Shown here one piece after another: positions 6,960 through 16,385 of a DNA stretch of 64,000 nucleotides. The first letter of the stretch is position 1; each line of letters opens with the position of its first letter. The notes under the pieces were generated by a model. The model made no database searches and had not been told where the DNA came from. It saw nothing but the letters and a program-made list of their open reading frames with translations. The DNA is taken from assembly GCA_965222505.1 (NCBI GenBank), contig OZ244956.1, positions 1,674,001-1,738,000 on the forward strand, given 5' to 3'. The position numbers were made by a program, and so were the translations under genes. This DNA is from G965222505 sp965222505 (GTDB lineage: Bacteria > Bacteroidota > Rhodothermia > Rhodothermales > DATKEJ01).

Positions 6960-9041
6960 TCAGAAGCGGATTACGCCGACGGTTTCGAGCAAATGAAAAT
7001 ATTGTTCGATGTCCTCAAGTGGGGCATAACCGTACGTTGCACCAACGAGATTTCGAATCTCATTCAGGTCCCGCTGGCCGTCAACGAAATTGAGTGTTTC
7101 GTACAAATAGTAATGTCCGCGCTCGGCCAGACGCACACGGTCCCGGAACCCGGAGTCCCCGGTTTGCGCGATCATCCAATCATGCCCATACTGTCCACGG
7201 AAGAAGTTGATCGGCCCGCGCACCGTATCGATCCGTTTGGGTACACGTGCGCCTACATCCGGCGCAGATGAAACCGCTATTGAGGTATCCTTGCGCGCCC
7301 CAGCATAGTGCCGAAGCGATTGCTGTGCGGCCTCTTCTTCCGATGCCAGTTGACGGGCCGCATCGTGTACATAGGCCCGTGCCGAGGCCGATTCGGCAAA
7401 CGTGGCCAGCGCGATCAGGGCCTTATGTTCACGTGCGAAGGCCTGGGTAATAATGTTTTTGGCCGAGGCAAAGGAGCCGGACGTCTTCAGCGTGGTTGTA
7501 GCCCGTCTGGTTTCGGCAGCGATCCGTGTGTGAGCACGAGCGCGTGCATTTTGAACCAAATCGGGCAGTTGTGCATCGTTCGCGTTGGCCAGAACCAGGG
7601 CTGCTGCACCGGTGATCACCTCAGCACGCTTCATCTGCGTGGCATCGGCCCGTTCACGTGTGTCCTCCTGTGTTCCAATGAAGGGATCGGGCCAGGTGTT
7701 GAGCATAACGGCCGGGATGCCAATGCTGGATTCGGTCAGGTCTTCGTGATCGCTTGGCCCCCAGAAGCGCTCAATCTTGTAATAGAACGGATCCGTGCTG
7801 CCCGCAGGATCAACGATGGGCCTTGTGAACCGGCTCCCGAAATTGAGTAACCGACCGTTGAGCAAGGATATGGTGTTGCCCGCAGCAACCGTTTCGAACA
7901 TCTCCTCTACGATGTCGGACAAGAACGAAGGGTTTGAATACGGTGCCCTGTACAAACGCAGGATCGACCCGCTTTTCACCTGATGGTCACCCACCATGTC
8001 CAGGTTCAGCAAGGCCAATACGGAGTCAACACGATCCGGATGTTGATGAAAGTAGTACGGCAGTGCCGTGTGCTCGGGCCCCCAGACGAAGCGAATACTC
8101 CTCAGGGGGCGCGCTATGGAACCGGAGGCCACCAACGACGAAAGGGTTCGGGCCAAATCAAGTGTAGCCCCAACCCCGGTCAGGTTATTGCCCCCACCGG
8201 TGTTTCGGTAATTGGTGTGGGCCTGGATCCAAACCTCCGGCAACTCGGGCCGTACCCCTTCTATTTTGGCATGAACCAGGGGGTAGGACCCGGCTTTGGT
8301 TTCGGCCTCAACGTGTGCACGGACCGTGACCCCGCCACTTTTGATCATCTCCTGCAACCGCAGTGCAACCTCGTAGGATACCGAAAAGGCAAAGCCTGGG
8401 GCTTCTCCCTTTGGCCCTTTCCACGGCTCAATCTGCAGCGCACTCACGAGTTGGGGTTGCGCGCTTCGGGTGCGGTAACTGATCACCCCGGCGGCACCGT
8501 AGGTCCAAACCGCCAATGCATGTACCCGGCCCAATGGCCCACTCGCCAGCACAAGTTTGCCGTTCACATCCTGGTCAGCATAGTCCGATGGCGATGTACC
8601 CGATCCTGCATCCATCACTTCCGCCGTCAACGCCGCGCTGGTGCTGAACCGTGCGAGGTGCCCGCGATACGCCGTAAAATCGGCCAGGACCTCTCCGCCC
8701 GAAAGTGTCAAGCGGCCCTGGCTCCCCTCCCACCACGGCTCGGTTCGAAAAGCCCAGAAATAGCGTTCGCCATCAGAAGGAAAATGATCAATCCGTACCT
8801 GTGTAAGTCCTGACCTGACCCCTGCGCGTGCGATATACGCAGCCGTCTGATCGGCCCCCTGGGACGGAGACCACCCCGAGAACGCCAGCAGGGCATCAAA
8901 ATGCCGCAGCCCGGCCTCTCCTGAGGTTTCCTCAATCAGCGATTGGAACAGGGCATCATCGATCAAGGGCGAGGTCTGGCCAAATGCCCATCCCGGATGA
9001 AGCAGGGAAACGAATGCAATCAGGGTGGTGAGATCACGCAT
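6960..9041 (-). CDS. Secreted M28-family peptidase homologue with altered active site
   Basis: 693 residues with a signal peptide (cleavage near AFG-Q, about 21), a PA-like insert (about 130-245), an M28 fold (about 260-455) and a C-terminal helical/winged-helix-like region (about 480-693). Compared with classical M28 dizinc aminopeptidases, the HxD motif is H275-T-N277, the GADDN region reads GGGNN (282-286), and the catalytic EE pair reads P322-E323. D348 (NLDMVGD) and H432 (SDHED) remain. The bridging Asp and general-base Glu therefore appear replaced, and the protein may be inactive or have another role. Convergent with the barrel gene. Confidence 0.8.
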   Translation of the reverse strand: MRDLTTLIAFVSLLHPGWAFGQTSPLIDDALFQSLIEETSGEAGLRHFDALLAFSGWSPSQGADQTAAYIARAGVRSGLTQVRIDHFPSDGERYFWAFRTEPWWEGSQGRLTLSGGEVLADFTAYRGHLARFSTSAALTAEVMDAGSGTSPSDYADQDVNGKLVLASGPLGRVHALAVWTYGAAGVISYRTRSAQPQLVSALQIEPWKGPKGEAPGFAFSVSYEVALRLQEMIKSGGVTVRAHVEAETKAGSYPLVHAKIEGVRPELPEVWIQAHTNYRNTGGGNNLTGVGATLDLARTLSSLVASGSIARPLRSIRFVWGPEHTALPYYFHQHPDRVDSVLALLNLDMVGDHQVKSGSILRLYRAPYSNPSFLSDIVEEMFETVAAGNTISLLNGRLLNFGSRFTRPIVDPAGSTDPFYYKIERFWGPSDHEDLTESSIGIPAVMLNTWPDPFIGTQEDTRERADATQMKRAEVITGAAALVLANANDAQLPDLVQNARARAHTRIAAETRRATTTLKTSGSFASAKNIITQAFAREHKALIALATFAESASARAYVHDAARQLASEEEAAQQSLRHYAGARKDTSIAVSSAPDVGARVPKRIDTVRGPINFFRGQYGHDWMIAQTGDSGFRDRVRLAERGHYYLYETLNFVDGQRDLNEIRNLVGATYGYAPLEDIEQYFHLLETVGVIRF

Positions 9042-9163
9042 GGGAGCCTGGAGAGAAGTTCATGGTCGGAACGCCCCACGTTTAAGGCGTGTTCCGCCTT
9101 TCAGCGCCTGTGAATGGGAGAATTTGATTACTTTATCCCTGAACACAGACCTTCAGCACACCC

Positions 9164-9760
9164 ATGGAATTTCCTGATCGGCTTCGACTTCCGCTTACCT
9201 TCTCCCCGGACCGGCTGCTTGAAGACCTGCAACGCCTGGAATCCGGCCCCTGGATTGCACACTTTGTGAAACGAAATTATGAAGGCGACTGGTCTGTAAT
9301 CCCGCTGCGCGGACCCGCCGGGGCCACCCATCCCATAAAAATGGTCTACTCCGATCCGACCTGTGACACGTATACCGATACGCCCTACCTAGCGCAATGC
9401 CCGTACTTTGCGCACGTGTTGGCCGCCTTTCCCTTTGAACTCCATGCCGCACGCCTGATGGCCCTCTCACCAAGCTCACGGATCAAGAAACACCGCGACC
9501 ATGACTTGTCCTTCGAACACGGAGCCGTCCGACTGCACGTGCCGGTTCGCACCAATCCATCGGTCGAATTTCTGGTCAATGACATCCCGGTCAAGATGGC
9601 GGCTGGGGAGTGCTGGTACCTGCGCCTGAGCGATCCGCATGCCGTATACAACGGCGGCACGGAAAGCCGCGTCCACCTCGTCATCGATGCCCCGGCTTCA
9701 CCAGCGGTCCGCAGGTTGTTGGCGCAAGGACATACCGTGACACAGCACCCGAAGACCTGA
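9164..9760 (+). CDS. Aspartyl/asparaginyl beta-hydroxylase-like dioxygenase
   Basis: 198 residues. The double-stranded beta-helix Fe(II)/2-oxoglutarate core is shown by KKHRDHDLSFEHG (first metal ligands), RLHVPVRTN, GECWYLR and a late VYNGG..SRVHLVIDA (distal His and 2-oxoglutarate-binding region). The length fits the small bacterial members of this family. No signal peptide, so it acts in the cytoplasm. It is transcribed away from the peptidase gene; the target protein or metabolite is unknown. The following 310 bp (9761-10070) hold no gene I can support. Confidence 0.8.
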   Translation: MEFPDRLRLPLTFSPDRLLEDLQRLESGPWIAHFVKRNYEGDWSVIPLRGPAGATHPIKMVYSDPTCDTYTDTPYLAQCPYFAHVLAAFPFELHAARLMALSPSSRIKKHRDHDLSFEHGAVRLHVPVRTNPSVEFLVNDIPVKMAAGECWYLRLSDPHAVYNGGTESRVHLVIDAPASPAVRRLLAQGHTVTQHPKT

Positions 9761-10011
9761 TCGACCTTGAAGACGTGTGGATCATAGCACCGTAGCATCC
9801 TGCGGGCCGGAGCAGCCCTGCCATGCACCAAACCACTTGGACCCGGAGCATGCATTGCATCATCCAGGCTGTATTCGGTAGCATGAGCTGCTCCCTCCCT
9901 ACCCGCAGGTCGAGCAAGAGAGACGGTCCCTAGCGTATGGATCTTCCCTTATGCACGATAGGCCAACCGCTACTTATGCGCCACGCATAACGGAAGGCTG
10001 CATAGAATATA

Positions 10012-10034
10012 CTGCACCCGGCGCTGGGGTGCAG
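10012..10034 (-). terminator. Hairpin downstream of FG-GAP gene
   Basis: Perfect 8-bp stem CTGCACCC/GGGTGCAG (10012-10019 with 10027-10034), 37 bp past the stop of the minus-strand gene. There is no U-run, so it is only a possible terminator. Confidence 0.4.
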
Positions 10035-10070
10035 GAGAATTTGCAACTTCTTGTAACGAATCTGATCCAG

Positions 10071-11492
10071 CTACCGATGCAGCACCATCATGCCGGTTCT
10101 TTCCCAATCTTCCGCGACGACCCTATAAAGGTACAGTCCGTTGGAGAGGCCATGCGCATCAAATGATACCGCTGCACGGCCCGGTGGCTGCAGGCCATCC
10201 CGTAGTTGACGTATTCGCCGCCCTTGTAAGTCATACACCTCAAGCCGTACCTGTTGCGGCCTCGTTAAGGAATAGGCAATGGTCGTGGTACCCGTAAACG
10301 GGTTTGGATAGTTTTCGAGTTGAATGCCCTGCTCAACATCATTCTGGTCTATTGAAACCGAGGTGTTAGACCCGTTTCGATGGAGCGAAATGCGGTCATC
10401 AAAATTCGAAGCCGAGAAGACGTCCATATCGCCGTCGCCATCTACATCAGCGGCATATACAGACCGGGCTCCATCTCCTTGCGCCGAAATAACCACTTGT
10501 GTACCAAAGGCCCCCTGCCCGTCGATATTCTCGTACCACGCAACTTTGTCATCATTCTCTGATGCCGAGAGGACGTCCATATCGCCATCGCCGTCCAAAT
10601 CGGTGGCGTGTACCACATAGGCATTCGCAGCCCGTGTGGTAATGTTTTGCGGTTCCCCAAAAGCCCCTTGCCCATCGGTATTCTCATACCATGCAATGAC
10701 ACCGCCCAGTGCCGCCGCCGAGAGTGCGTCTACATCACCGTCGCCGTCTATATCAGCCGCATGCACAGAACGGGCCAACAACGCCGTGTTCGAAAGGACT
10801 TGTTGACCGCCGAAATTGCCCTGTCCGTCGGTATTCTCATACCATGCAATGATACCATCACCGAAGGATGCCGAAAGGACGTCCACATCGCCGTCGCCAT
10901 CTACATCGGCTGTGAATACCGAGTAGGCCCCCAAAGCCTGACCGGCTATCACTTGCTGATCGCCAAAAGTGCCTTGTCCATCCGTGTTCTCGTACCACGC
11001 CACCCTGTTATCAGCTATTGAAGCCGAAAGCACATCCATATCGCCATCACCATCTATATCGGCTGTGCGCACAGAGAAAGGTCCTGCCGACTGGGCAAAA
11101 ATGACTTGTTGTGTACCAAAGGCCCCCTGACCATCCGTGTTCTCGTACCATGCGACCTTCGCATCGGCAGATGAGGCCGAGAGCACATCCATATCGCCAT
11201 CGCCGTCTATATCAGCCGCATAGACAGATTGTGCGCCGGAAGCAAATGTAGAGATGGCTTGTTGTGTGCCGAAGGTCCCTTGTCCGTCCGTGTTCTCGTA
11301 CCACGCGATTTTGTTATCAAAAAAGGAAGCCGAGAGCACATCTATATCGCCATCGCCGTCTATATCAGCCGCATAGACGGATTCCGGGCCATCGGCTTGA
11401 TTTGAAATGAGCTGCGGGGCATCAAACAAGCCCTGTGCAAAGGCCATATTGAAGGAGAACAAGAGGAGACCAGGTAATAAAAAATGCTTCAT
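10071..11492 (-). CDS. T9SS-secreted FG-GAP/VCBS repeat protein
   Basis: 473 residues: signal peptide (MKHFLLPGLLLFSFNMAFAQ), then seven tandem 51-residue repeats, the last one partial. Each carries a calcium loop D-x-D-G-D-G-D-x-D and, in the first six, a WYEN motif followed by DGQG. A linker leads to a T9SS type A sorting domain (NYPNPFTGTTTI ... GLSNGLYLYRV). Seven blades fit one closed beta-propeller. The start at 11492 gives the signal peptide directly; a longer frame upstream lacks one. It is exported, anchored or released by T9SS and probably binds calcium; function beyond that is unknown. The repeats are strongly conserved at DNA level and could recombine. Confidence 0.88.
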   Translation of the reverse strand: MKHFLLPGLLLFSFNMAFAQGLFDAPQLISNQADGPESVYAADIDGDGDIDVLSASFFDNKIAWYENTDGQGTFGTQQAISTFASGAQSVYAADIDGDGDMDVLSASSADAKVAWYENTDGQGAFGTQQVIFAQSAGPFSVRTADIDGDGDMDVLSASIADNRVAWYENTDGQGTFGDQQVIAGQALGAYSVFTADVDGDGDVDVLSASFGDGIIAWYENTDGQGNFGGQQVLSNTALLARSVHAADIDGDGDVDALSAAALGGVIAWYENTDGQGAFGEPQNITTRAANAYVVHATDLDGDGDMDVLSASENDDKVAWYENIDGQGAFGTQVVISAQGDGARSVYAADVDGDGDMDVFSASNFDDRISLHRNGSNTSVSIDQNDVEQGIQLENYPNPFTGTTTIAYSLTRPQQVRLEVYDLQGRRIRQLRDGLQPPGRAAVSFDAHGLSNGLYLYRVVAEDWERTGMMVLHR

Positions 11493-11664
11493 AATCAGGT
11501 AGCGTTTCTGGGGTTGAACAAGTGATAATGGTTCTTTGATTTTGCTGTGCAAAGGTTGAGGAAAACGATAGGGTAAATCTTGTACACAAAAATCAAAGAA
11601 CGGATATGACCTTACACTTGCACCATCTGACGAGCAAGGACGGCGTGCGGTCCTGAGCACCCGC

Positions 11665-12351
11665 TTAATCCCGCGAGAGGAACAGGCTCAGGACGTACCA
11701 GAACATGAGGGCCACGGAAGCGAACAGTTCCAGCGCACCGGCCACGTACCGGTCCTGCGGATAATGGTGCAAAATGTTGGACGTATCATACAGGATGGCC
11801 GCACCCGCCAGGCCGATCATCGCGACGGAAAAGAAGGTGCCCAACTGAAAGCCGAACAAGACGCCGGCTACAATCAGCACAAGCGCGATGATGAAACCCC
11901 AGCGGAGCAACCCACCGAGAAAGGAGAAGTCTTTACGGGTCACGAAGGCCACCGCCGTCAGGCCCGCAAAACCAATGATGGTGACGGTTGCCGCACTCTG
12001 AATGGCACCGGGGGCATATAAATTGGCAATGTAAAGCAGCGGCACAAAGATGATGGCCTCGGCCAGGACGAAGCCGCCCAATGCCGCATATTGTGTCACC
12101 GGGGAAACGGCCTGATGGGCCGCCCGGCTTGCCAGCCAGCCCACTACAATAAACCCACCCAGCACAAACAGCCAGGACACCCCGAGCAAGGCCTGCGCAA
12201 TGGTCTCGGCCAGGCCGGTTTTGAACAGGTAAATCTCAATGCCTGCAAACAGCAGAATTGCACCCAGCAAGTGGGTGTAGGTTCTCATGATAAACGTGGC
12301 CCGGTCATCCACACTCAGGTGGGATACCGGCACCGAATAGGTTGCGTCCAT
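11665..12351 (-). CDS. Bax inhibitor-1/YccA family membrane protein
   Basis: 228 residues with seven predicted membrane helices and no signal peptide. The family pattern is clear: an N-terminal MRTYTHLLGAILLFAGIE segment, a central GFVLAEAIIFVPLLYIA, and a terminal ILYDTSNILHHY...AGALELFASVALMFWYVL with the conserved Asp in the sixth helix. Members are pH-sensitive calcium leak channels or modulators of membrane protease FtsH (family knowledge). Divergent from mpl across a 170-bp region that contains inverted repeats. Confidence 0.9.
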   Translation of the reverse strand: MDATYSVPVSHLSVDDRATFIMRTYTHLLGAILLFAGIEIYLFKTGLAETIAQALLGVSWLFVLGGFIVVGWLASRAAHQAVSPVTQYAALGGFVLAEAIIFVPLLYIANLYAPGAIQSAATVTIIGFAGLTAVAFVTRKDFSFLGGLLRWGFIIALVLIVAGVLFGFQLGTFFSVAMIGLAGAAILYDTSNILHHYPQDRYVAGALELFASVALMFWYVLSLFLSRD

Positions 12352-12370
12352 TAAAGCCTCATGGAATTAT

Positions 12371-12398
12371 GTATAAGGATCTCTATACTTCCTTATAC
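12371..12398. promoter_or_regulatory. Perfect 9-bp inverted repeat between BI-1 gene and mpl
   Basis: GTATAAGGA (12371-12379) and TCCTTATAC (12390-12398) flank a 10-base loop, 20 bp upstream of the BI-1 start. A 10-bp palindrome AAGTATACTT lies at 12475-12484, 37 bp before mpl. Either could be an operator; no regulator is known. Confidence 0.5.
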
Positions 12399-12521
12399 GC
12401 CGCACATCCCTCATCGGATGCAGTTTCCTCACCCTATTCTTCAGCGAAATCTCAGAATCGGAATTAAGAGGCACAAGTATACTTACGTATTGTTCCGACT
12501 GCCACCACTGCCTGAGGCCCC

Positions 12522-14009
12522 ATGCGTAAACTCTCCGACTTTCCCGATGCCCACCTGCGGATCTTTGACCGCCCCTCGGTGCCCGCCCCGGAAAACATTC
12601 AAACCGTCTACCTGATCGGCATTTGCGGGACGGGAATGGGCTCCCTGGCCGGCCTTTTCCAACAAGCCGGCTACGCCGTGCGCGGTGCCGACCGGGCCGC
12701 CTGGCCCCCCATGAGCACCCGGCTCCGGGAAGTGGGTATTCCCATTCTGGAAGGATATGACCCGGCCCACCTTGATCCGACCCCGGACCTCGTCATTGTG
12801 GGCAACGCGTGTACGCCTACACATGTTGAGGCCGCTTATGCCCGTGAACAGGGCCTGGTACAACTGTCCTTTCCCGAGGCCCTGGCACACTTTTTTATCC
12901 AAGATCGGCGATCACTGGTGGTGACCGGTACCCACGGCAAAACTTCTACCACGGGGCTGCTGGTCCATGTGTTTCGGACGGCGCAACTGGACCCCGGCTT
13001 TTTGGTGGGGGGCGTGATGGTCAATGGCAACGTCAACTTTGATGTGGGGCAAGCAGGGCGGCACTTCATCGTAGAAGGAGATGAATACGACAGTGCCTAC
13101 TTCGACAAACAGCCGAAGTTTATGCACTACCGGCCCACCAGCGCCATCGTCACGTCTATGGAATTCGACCATGCCGACATCTACGACGACATCTACGACT
13201 ACCAGGCCGCATTTGAGCGATTTGCCGCCACCCTCCCTGAAACTGGCTTGCTGGCCCTGTGCAATGCCTCCCCCCACGTCCTGGCCCTCGCTGACTATAC
13301 CCAGGCGCGGGTCCGCACCTACGGCCTGACCCCTGATGCTAACGTCACGGCTACAAACATCCGGGCCGTACCCGGCGGACAACGGTTTACGCTGGTCGTG
13401 GACGGCAACCAGCAAATAGAATTGTACCTGCCTTTGAGTGGGCAACATAACCTGCTCAATGCGCTTGCTGTCTGTACGATTGCACTGGATGAAGGCCTGA
13501 CCCTAACCCAACTGGCCGACGGGCTGGCATCCTTCAAAGGCCTCAAGCGCCGCCAGGAAGTACGGGGGGAAGTGAATGGTGTGCTGGTCATCGACGATTT
13601 TGCCCATCACCCAACCGCCGTTCGCGAAACGCTGGCCGCCATCCATATGCGCTGGCCGCACCGCCGGTTGATTGCCGTGTTTGAGCCCCGCTCCAATTCC
13701 AGCCGCCGAAAAGTCTTTGAGACCGCCTATCCCGAGGCTTTTCAACAAGCAGATCGCGTATATCTAAGTACCCCCCCCCAACGCCACAACGACCGGGCCG
13801 ATGATTTTATGGACATTGCTGTCGTGGCTGAACGCATTTGGGGAGCCGGTGCCCCCACATTTGTTGGAACGGGTCCCGATGCCGTACTGGATGCTTTGAT
13901 TGCCGATGTAGCGCCCGGCGATGCCGTGCTCATTATGAGTAACGGCGGGTTCGGAAACATCCATGAACGGCTGCTCAACGCCCTAGCACCCGTTGAGATT
14001 GTTGATTGA
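12522..14009 (+). CDS. mpl: UDP-N-acetylmuramate:L-alanyl-gamma-D-glutamyl-meso-DAP ligase
   Basis: 495 residues of the Mur ligase type. Domain 1 Rossmann loop IGICGTGMGSLAGL (near residue 32); ATP-binding VVTGTHGKTSTTG (near 128); a Mur-type EGDEYDSAYFDK and the catalytic-domain ligand segment GQHNLLNAL; then VIDDFAHHPTAV and FEPRSNSS, characteristic of Mpl rather than MurC. It reattaches the recovered tripeptide to UDP-MurNAc in cell-wall recycling, acting in the cytoplasm. The last codons (EIVD-stop) run into a heptad repeat array. Confidence 0.92.
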   Translation: MRKLSDFPDAHLRIFDRPSVPAPENIQTVYLIGICGTGMGSLAGLFQQAGYAVRGADRAAWPPMSTRLREVGIPILEGYDPAHLDPTPDLVIVGNACTPTHVEAAYAREQGLVQLSFPEALAHFFIQDRRSLVVTGTHGKTSTTGLLVHVFRTAQLDPGFLVGGVMVNGNVNFDVGQAGRHFIVEGDEYDSAYFDKQPKFMHYRPTSAIVTSMEFDHADIYDDIYDYQAAFERFAATLPETGLLALCNASPHVLALADYTQARVRTYGLTPDANVTATNIRAVPGGQRFTLVVDGNQQIELYLPLSGQHNLLNALAVCTIALDEGLTLTQLADGLASFKGLKRRQEVRGEVNGVLVIDDFAHHPTAVRETLAAIHMRWPHRRLIAVFEPRSNSSRRKVFETAYPEAFQQADRVYLSTPPQRHNDRADDFMDIAVVAERIWGAGAPTFVGTGPDAVLDALIADVAPGDAVLIMSNGGFGNIHERLLNALAPVEIVD

Positions 14010-14062
14010 TGATTTCTGGCACACAATCACAAATGATCAATCACAAATGATCAATCATCAAT
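14001..14062. repeat. Heptad repeat arrays at a convergent gene junction
   Basis: The left part carries TTGATTG-like units overlapping the mpl stop. The right part has six units: ACACAAT, CACAAAT, GATCAAT, CACAAAT, GATCAAT, CATCAAT (14021-14062), containing the GTPase stop codon. It resembles the array at 1628-1715. Confidence 0.8.
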
Positions 14063-14584
14063 AAAGTGTACATCCACTAGGTGGCGGGCCAGAACGTGGA
14101 ACATGTGTTCGACGTTTTCGCCGGTCTTGGCGCTGGTCAGGAAGTGTGGCGCACGGTAGGTATGGCCGAGGGCGATCAGGTCCGTCTCCGGCACCTTGAG
14201 TTCGTCATTCAGGTCCACCTTGTTGCCCACCAGTACAAAGGAAGCCTTCGGGTTAATGGCTTTCAATTCCTTAATGTGATGCAGCAAAACGCTCAATGAT
14301 TCTGGCCGGGTGAGGTCACTCACCATGACGGCACCCGAAGCCCCGCGCAGATAGCTTTTGGTCACACTCGAAAGGTGCGCACTCCCGGCAAGGTCCCAGA
14401 GAATCAATTTGACCACCACGCGTTGATCGGCGATGTCTACCTCGACCTCTTTCCGGCTAATGGTCGTCCCGACGGTACTCAGGTATTTCTCCTGAAACCG
14501 ATGGTATACAAACTGCCGGACAAGACTCGTTTTACCGACGCCTGCAACACCGACCATGCATATTTTCTTTTGGATGACTTGCAT
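14051..14584 (-). CDS. Ras/Rab-like small GTPase
   Basis: 177 residues, essentially one G domain: G1 GVAGVGKTS (residues 12-20), G2-region Thr (STVGTTISRKE), G3 WDLAG where eukaryotic Ras has DTAGQ, G4 NKVD, G5 TSAKTGEN. The Gln of DxxGQ is absent (DLAGS), so intrinsic hydrolysis may depend on a partner. Bacterial Ras-like GTPases include MglA (polarity) and Rab-like proteins. It lies 11 bp downstream of a PAS histidine kinase and is almost certainly co-transcribed with it, suggesting a shared signalling role (inference). Confidence 0.88.
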   Translation of the reverse strand: MQVIQKKICMVGVAGVGKTSLVRQFVYHRFQEKYLSTVGTTISRKEVEVDIADQRVVVKLILWDLAGSAHLSSVTKSYLRGASGAVMVSDLTRPESLSVLLHHIKELKAINPKASFVLVGNKVDLNDELKVPETDLIALGHTYRAPHFLTSAKTGENVEHMFHVLARHLVDVHFIDD

Positions 14585-14595
14585 CAGAAGGCCGT

Positions 14596-15762
14596 TTAGC
14601 GAGAATGACGTTTGGATTGGGCATCAAGGGCAGTCTCCGCATGTTTTTGCAAGGGCCTGGCATGGCCCAGTTCCGGCTGCGGCCCATGCGGAAAATGAAC
14701 GGAAAACACACTACCTGAACCTGGTGTTGAAGTTACTGAAATATGCCCGCCCATCAGATCAACCAGTTGTTTGACGATCGCCAGTCCCAGGCCACTCCCG
14801 ACGTTTTCCACATCTACCGCTTGACTGCCACGGGTAAATTCATCGAACACATAAGGCAAAAACGCCGGTTCGATCCCAATACCGGTATCGGCCACATGGA
14901 TGCAGACGGTCGTGTCCTTGTGCACCACACTTACCGTCACAGCGCCTGTGTCGGTAAACTTGATCGCATTAGCGATCAGGTTGTTCAGGATACGATTCAG
15001 GCATCCTTGATTGATCCGTACAAATAATTCGGCCTGTTTAGCCTGCATACGCAGGTGCAACCCTTTTTCTTCGGCCAGTGGTTGAAGCAACTGAACGGTT
15101 TCCCGAACTTCTTCAACGAGGTTCAGCGAATCCCGGACCAGCGGAATACTTCGGGCTTCCAGCCGGGCCAGGTCGTGCACTGAATTGACCGTATCCAGCA
15201 GCCGGATGCTGTTTCGCAAGATGGCTTGCAGGGCATGTCGATACACCTCCGGCACTTCATCAAGAAGCACCGAAGTAAACCCCATCACGCTGGTCAAGGG
15301 GGTGCGCATGTCATGCGACATATAGGCCAGAAACCGGGACCGGGCCTCAATGGCCGCCTGGGTTGCCGTTTCGGCGACTTTGGCCACCTGTTCGAGTTGG
15401 ACCATCGCACTGATGTCTTGCGTGGTCGTTACCACCCCAATCTGTTGACCGGCTTCATCCAGCGCGGGGCGGGCCTGTGTCGATACCCAGAAGTAGGTTC
15501 CGGAGGCTTGTTTGAACCGATACCGATGGAGCGGCGATGTTTGCCCGGCCCGCGCCACCGCCCAAACTTCGGTTTGCAAGGATGCCCGGTCATCCGGATG
15601 TACGTAACTGGCGGCCGAGGTGCCCTGCAGATCTGCAACGGCATACCCGAATACGGCCTCGGCAGAGGGCGTGAGGTAGACATACCGCCCCTGGGCGTCA
15701 TGCAACGCCACGACCTCTCGAAGGTGTGCTTCGAGCAGATGAATACGTTCTGCTGGTGTCAT
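14596..15762 (-). CDS. PAS-domain sensor histidine kinase
   Basis: 388 residues with no membrane segment. PAS domain with PAC-type end (about 8-125; VTTTQDIS), coiled linker, HisKA with H-box FLAYMSHDMRTPLTS (phospho-His near 157), and HATPase_c with N-box LNNLIANAIKFT, G1 DTGIGI, F-box region and G2 GSGLGLAIVKQL. No receiver domain and no response regulator alongside; the only partner gene is the downstream small GTPase. It probably senses a cytoplasmic ligand or redox/energy state via PAS (inference). Confidence 0.9.
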   Translation of the reverse strand: MTPAERIHLLEAHLREVVALHDAQGRYVYLTPSAEAVFGYAVADLQGTSAASYVHPDDRASLQTEVWAVARAGQTSPLHRYRFKQASGTYFWVSTQARPALDEAGQQIGVVTTTQDISAMVQLEQVAKVAETATQAAIEARSRFLAYMSHDMRTPLTSVMGFTSVLLDEVPEVYRHALQAILRNSIRLLDTVNSVHDLARLEARSIPLVRDSLNLVEEVRETVQLLQPLAEEKGLHLRMQAKQAELFVRINQGCLNRILNNLIANAIKFTDTGAVTVSVVHKDTTVCIHVADTGIGIEPAFLPYVFDEFTRGSQAVDVENVGSGLGLAIVKQLVDLMGGHISVTSTPGSGSVFSVHFPHGPQPELGHARPLQKHAETALDAQSKRHSR

Positions 15763-15791
15763 AGGATGCAGGTTGCTAAAGCGTGACCGCG

Positions 15792-16385
15792 TCAGGCGGG
15801 TTTCAGAATGGCGTCGTCCGGTAAGACAAGGGGGTAAGGTGCTTCCACGATGCCTCGGGCCATTTCCCGGAGGCGGCGGCGTAACAAACGGCGGCGCATG
15901 GGACGTAAGTGATCAATAAACAAAACACCGTCGAGATGATCCAGTTCATGCTGGATTACCCGTGCCCACATGCCGTCTACGTCCCATTCCTGAGGTTCGA
16001 GGGTACGATCCAAAAACCGGACCTGAATGACTTCAGGCCGGACGATGCGTTCGTACAAGTCTGGAATCGAGAGGCATCCTTCCTCATACTCTACATAGGC
16101 ATCGCCGAACGAAACAATCTCCGGATTGATAAAAACCACCGGCCCTTCGGTTTCTTCCTCATCCTTCACCGAATCCTGATCCTCCGGCTCCTGGCGTGAA
16201 AGATCAGCAACGAACAGACGTTCAGTCCGGCCCACTTGCGGGGCAGCCAATCCTACACCCGGCGCTTCGTGCATGGTCTCAATCATATTTTCGATGAGTT
16301 CCTGCAACGCGTCAGAATCAGCCGTGACCGGTTCGGTCTGGTCACGAAGGATGGGATGACCGAAAGAGTAAATGGGTAAGATCAT
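15792..16385 (-). CDS. def: Peptide deformylase
   Basis: 197 residues with the three zinc/iron-binding motifs in order: GVGLAAPQVG (motif I, near residue 44), EEGCLSIPD (motif II, ligand Cys) and QHELDHLDG (motif III, HExxH). It removes the N-formyl group from nascent proteins in the cytoplasm. An acidic insertion of roughly 15 residues between motifs I and II (EPEDQDSVKDEEE) is longer than in typical enzymes. Its start overlaps the ruvX stop by 4 bp, so the two are translationally coupled. Confidence 0.95.
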   Translation of the reverse strand: MILPIYSFGHPILRDQTEPVTADSDALQELIENMIETMHEAPGVGLAAPQVGRTERLFVADLSRQEPEDQDSVKDEEETEGPVVFINPEIVSFGDAYVEYEEGCLSIPDLYERIVRPEVIQVRFLDRTLEPQEWDVDGMWARVIQHELDHLDGVLFIDHLRPMRRRLLRRRLREMARGIVEAPYPLVLPDDAILKPA

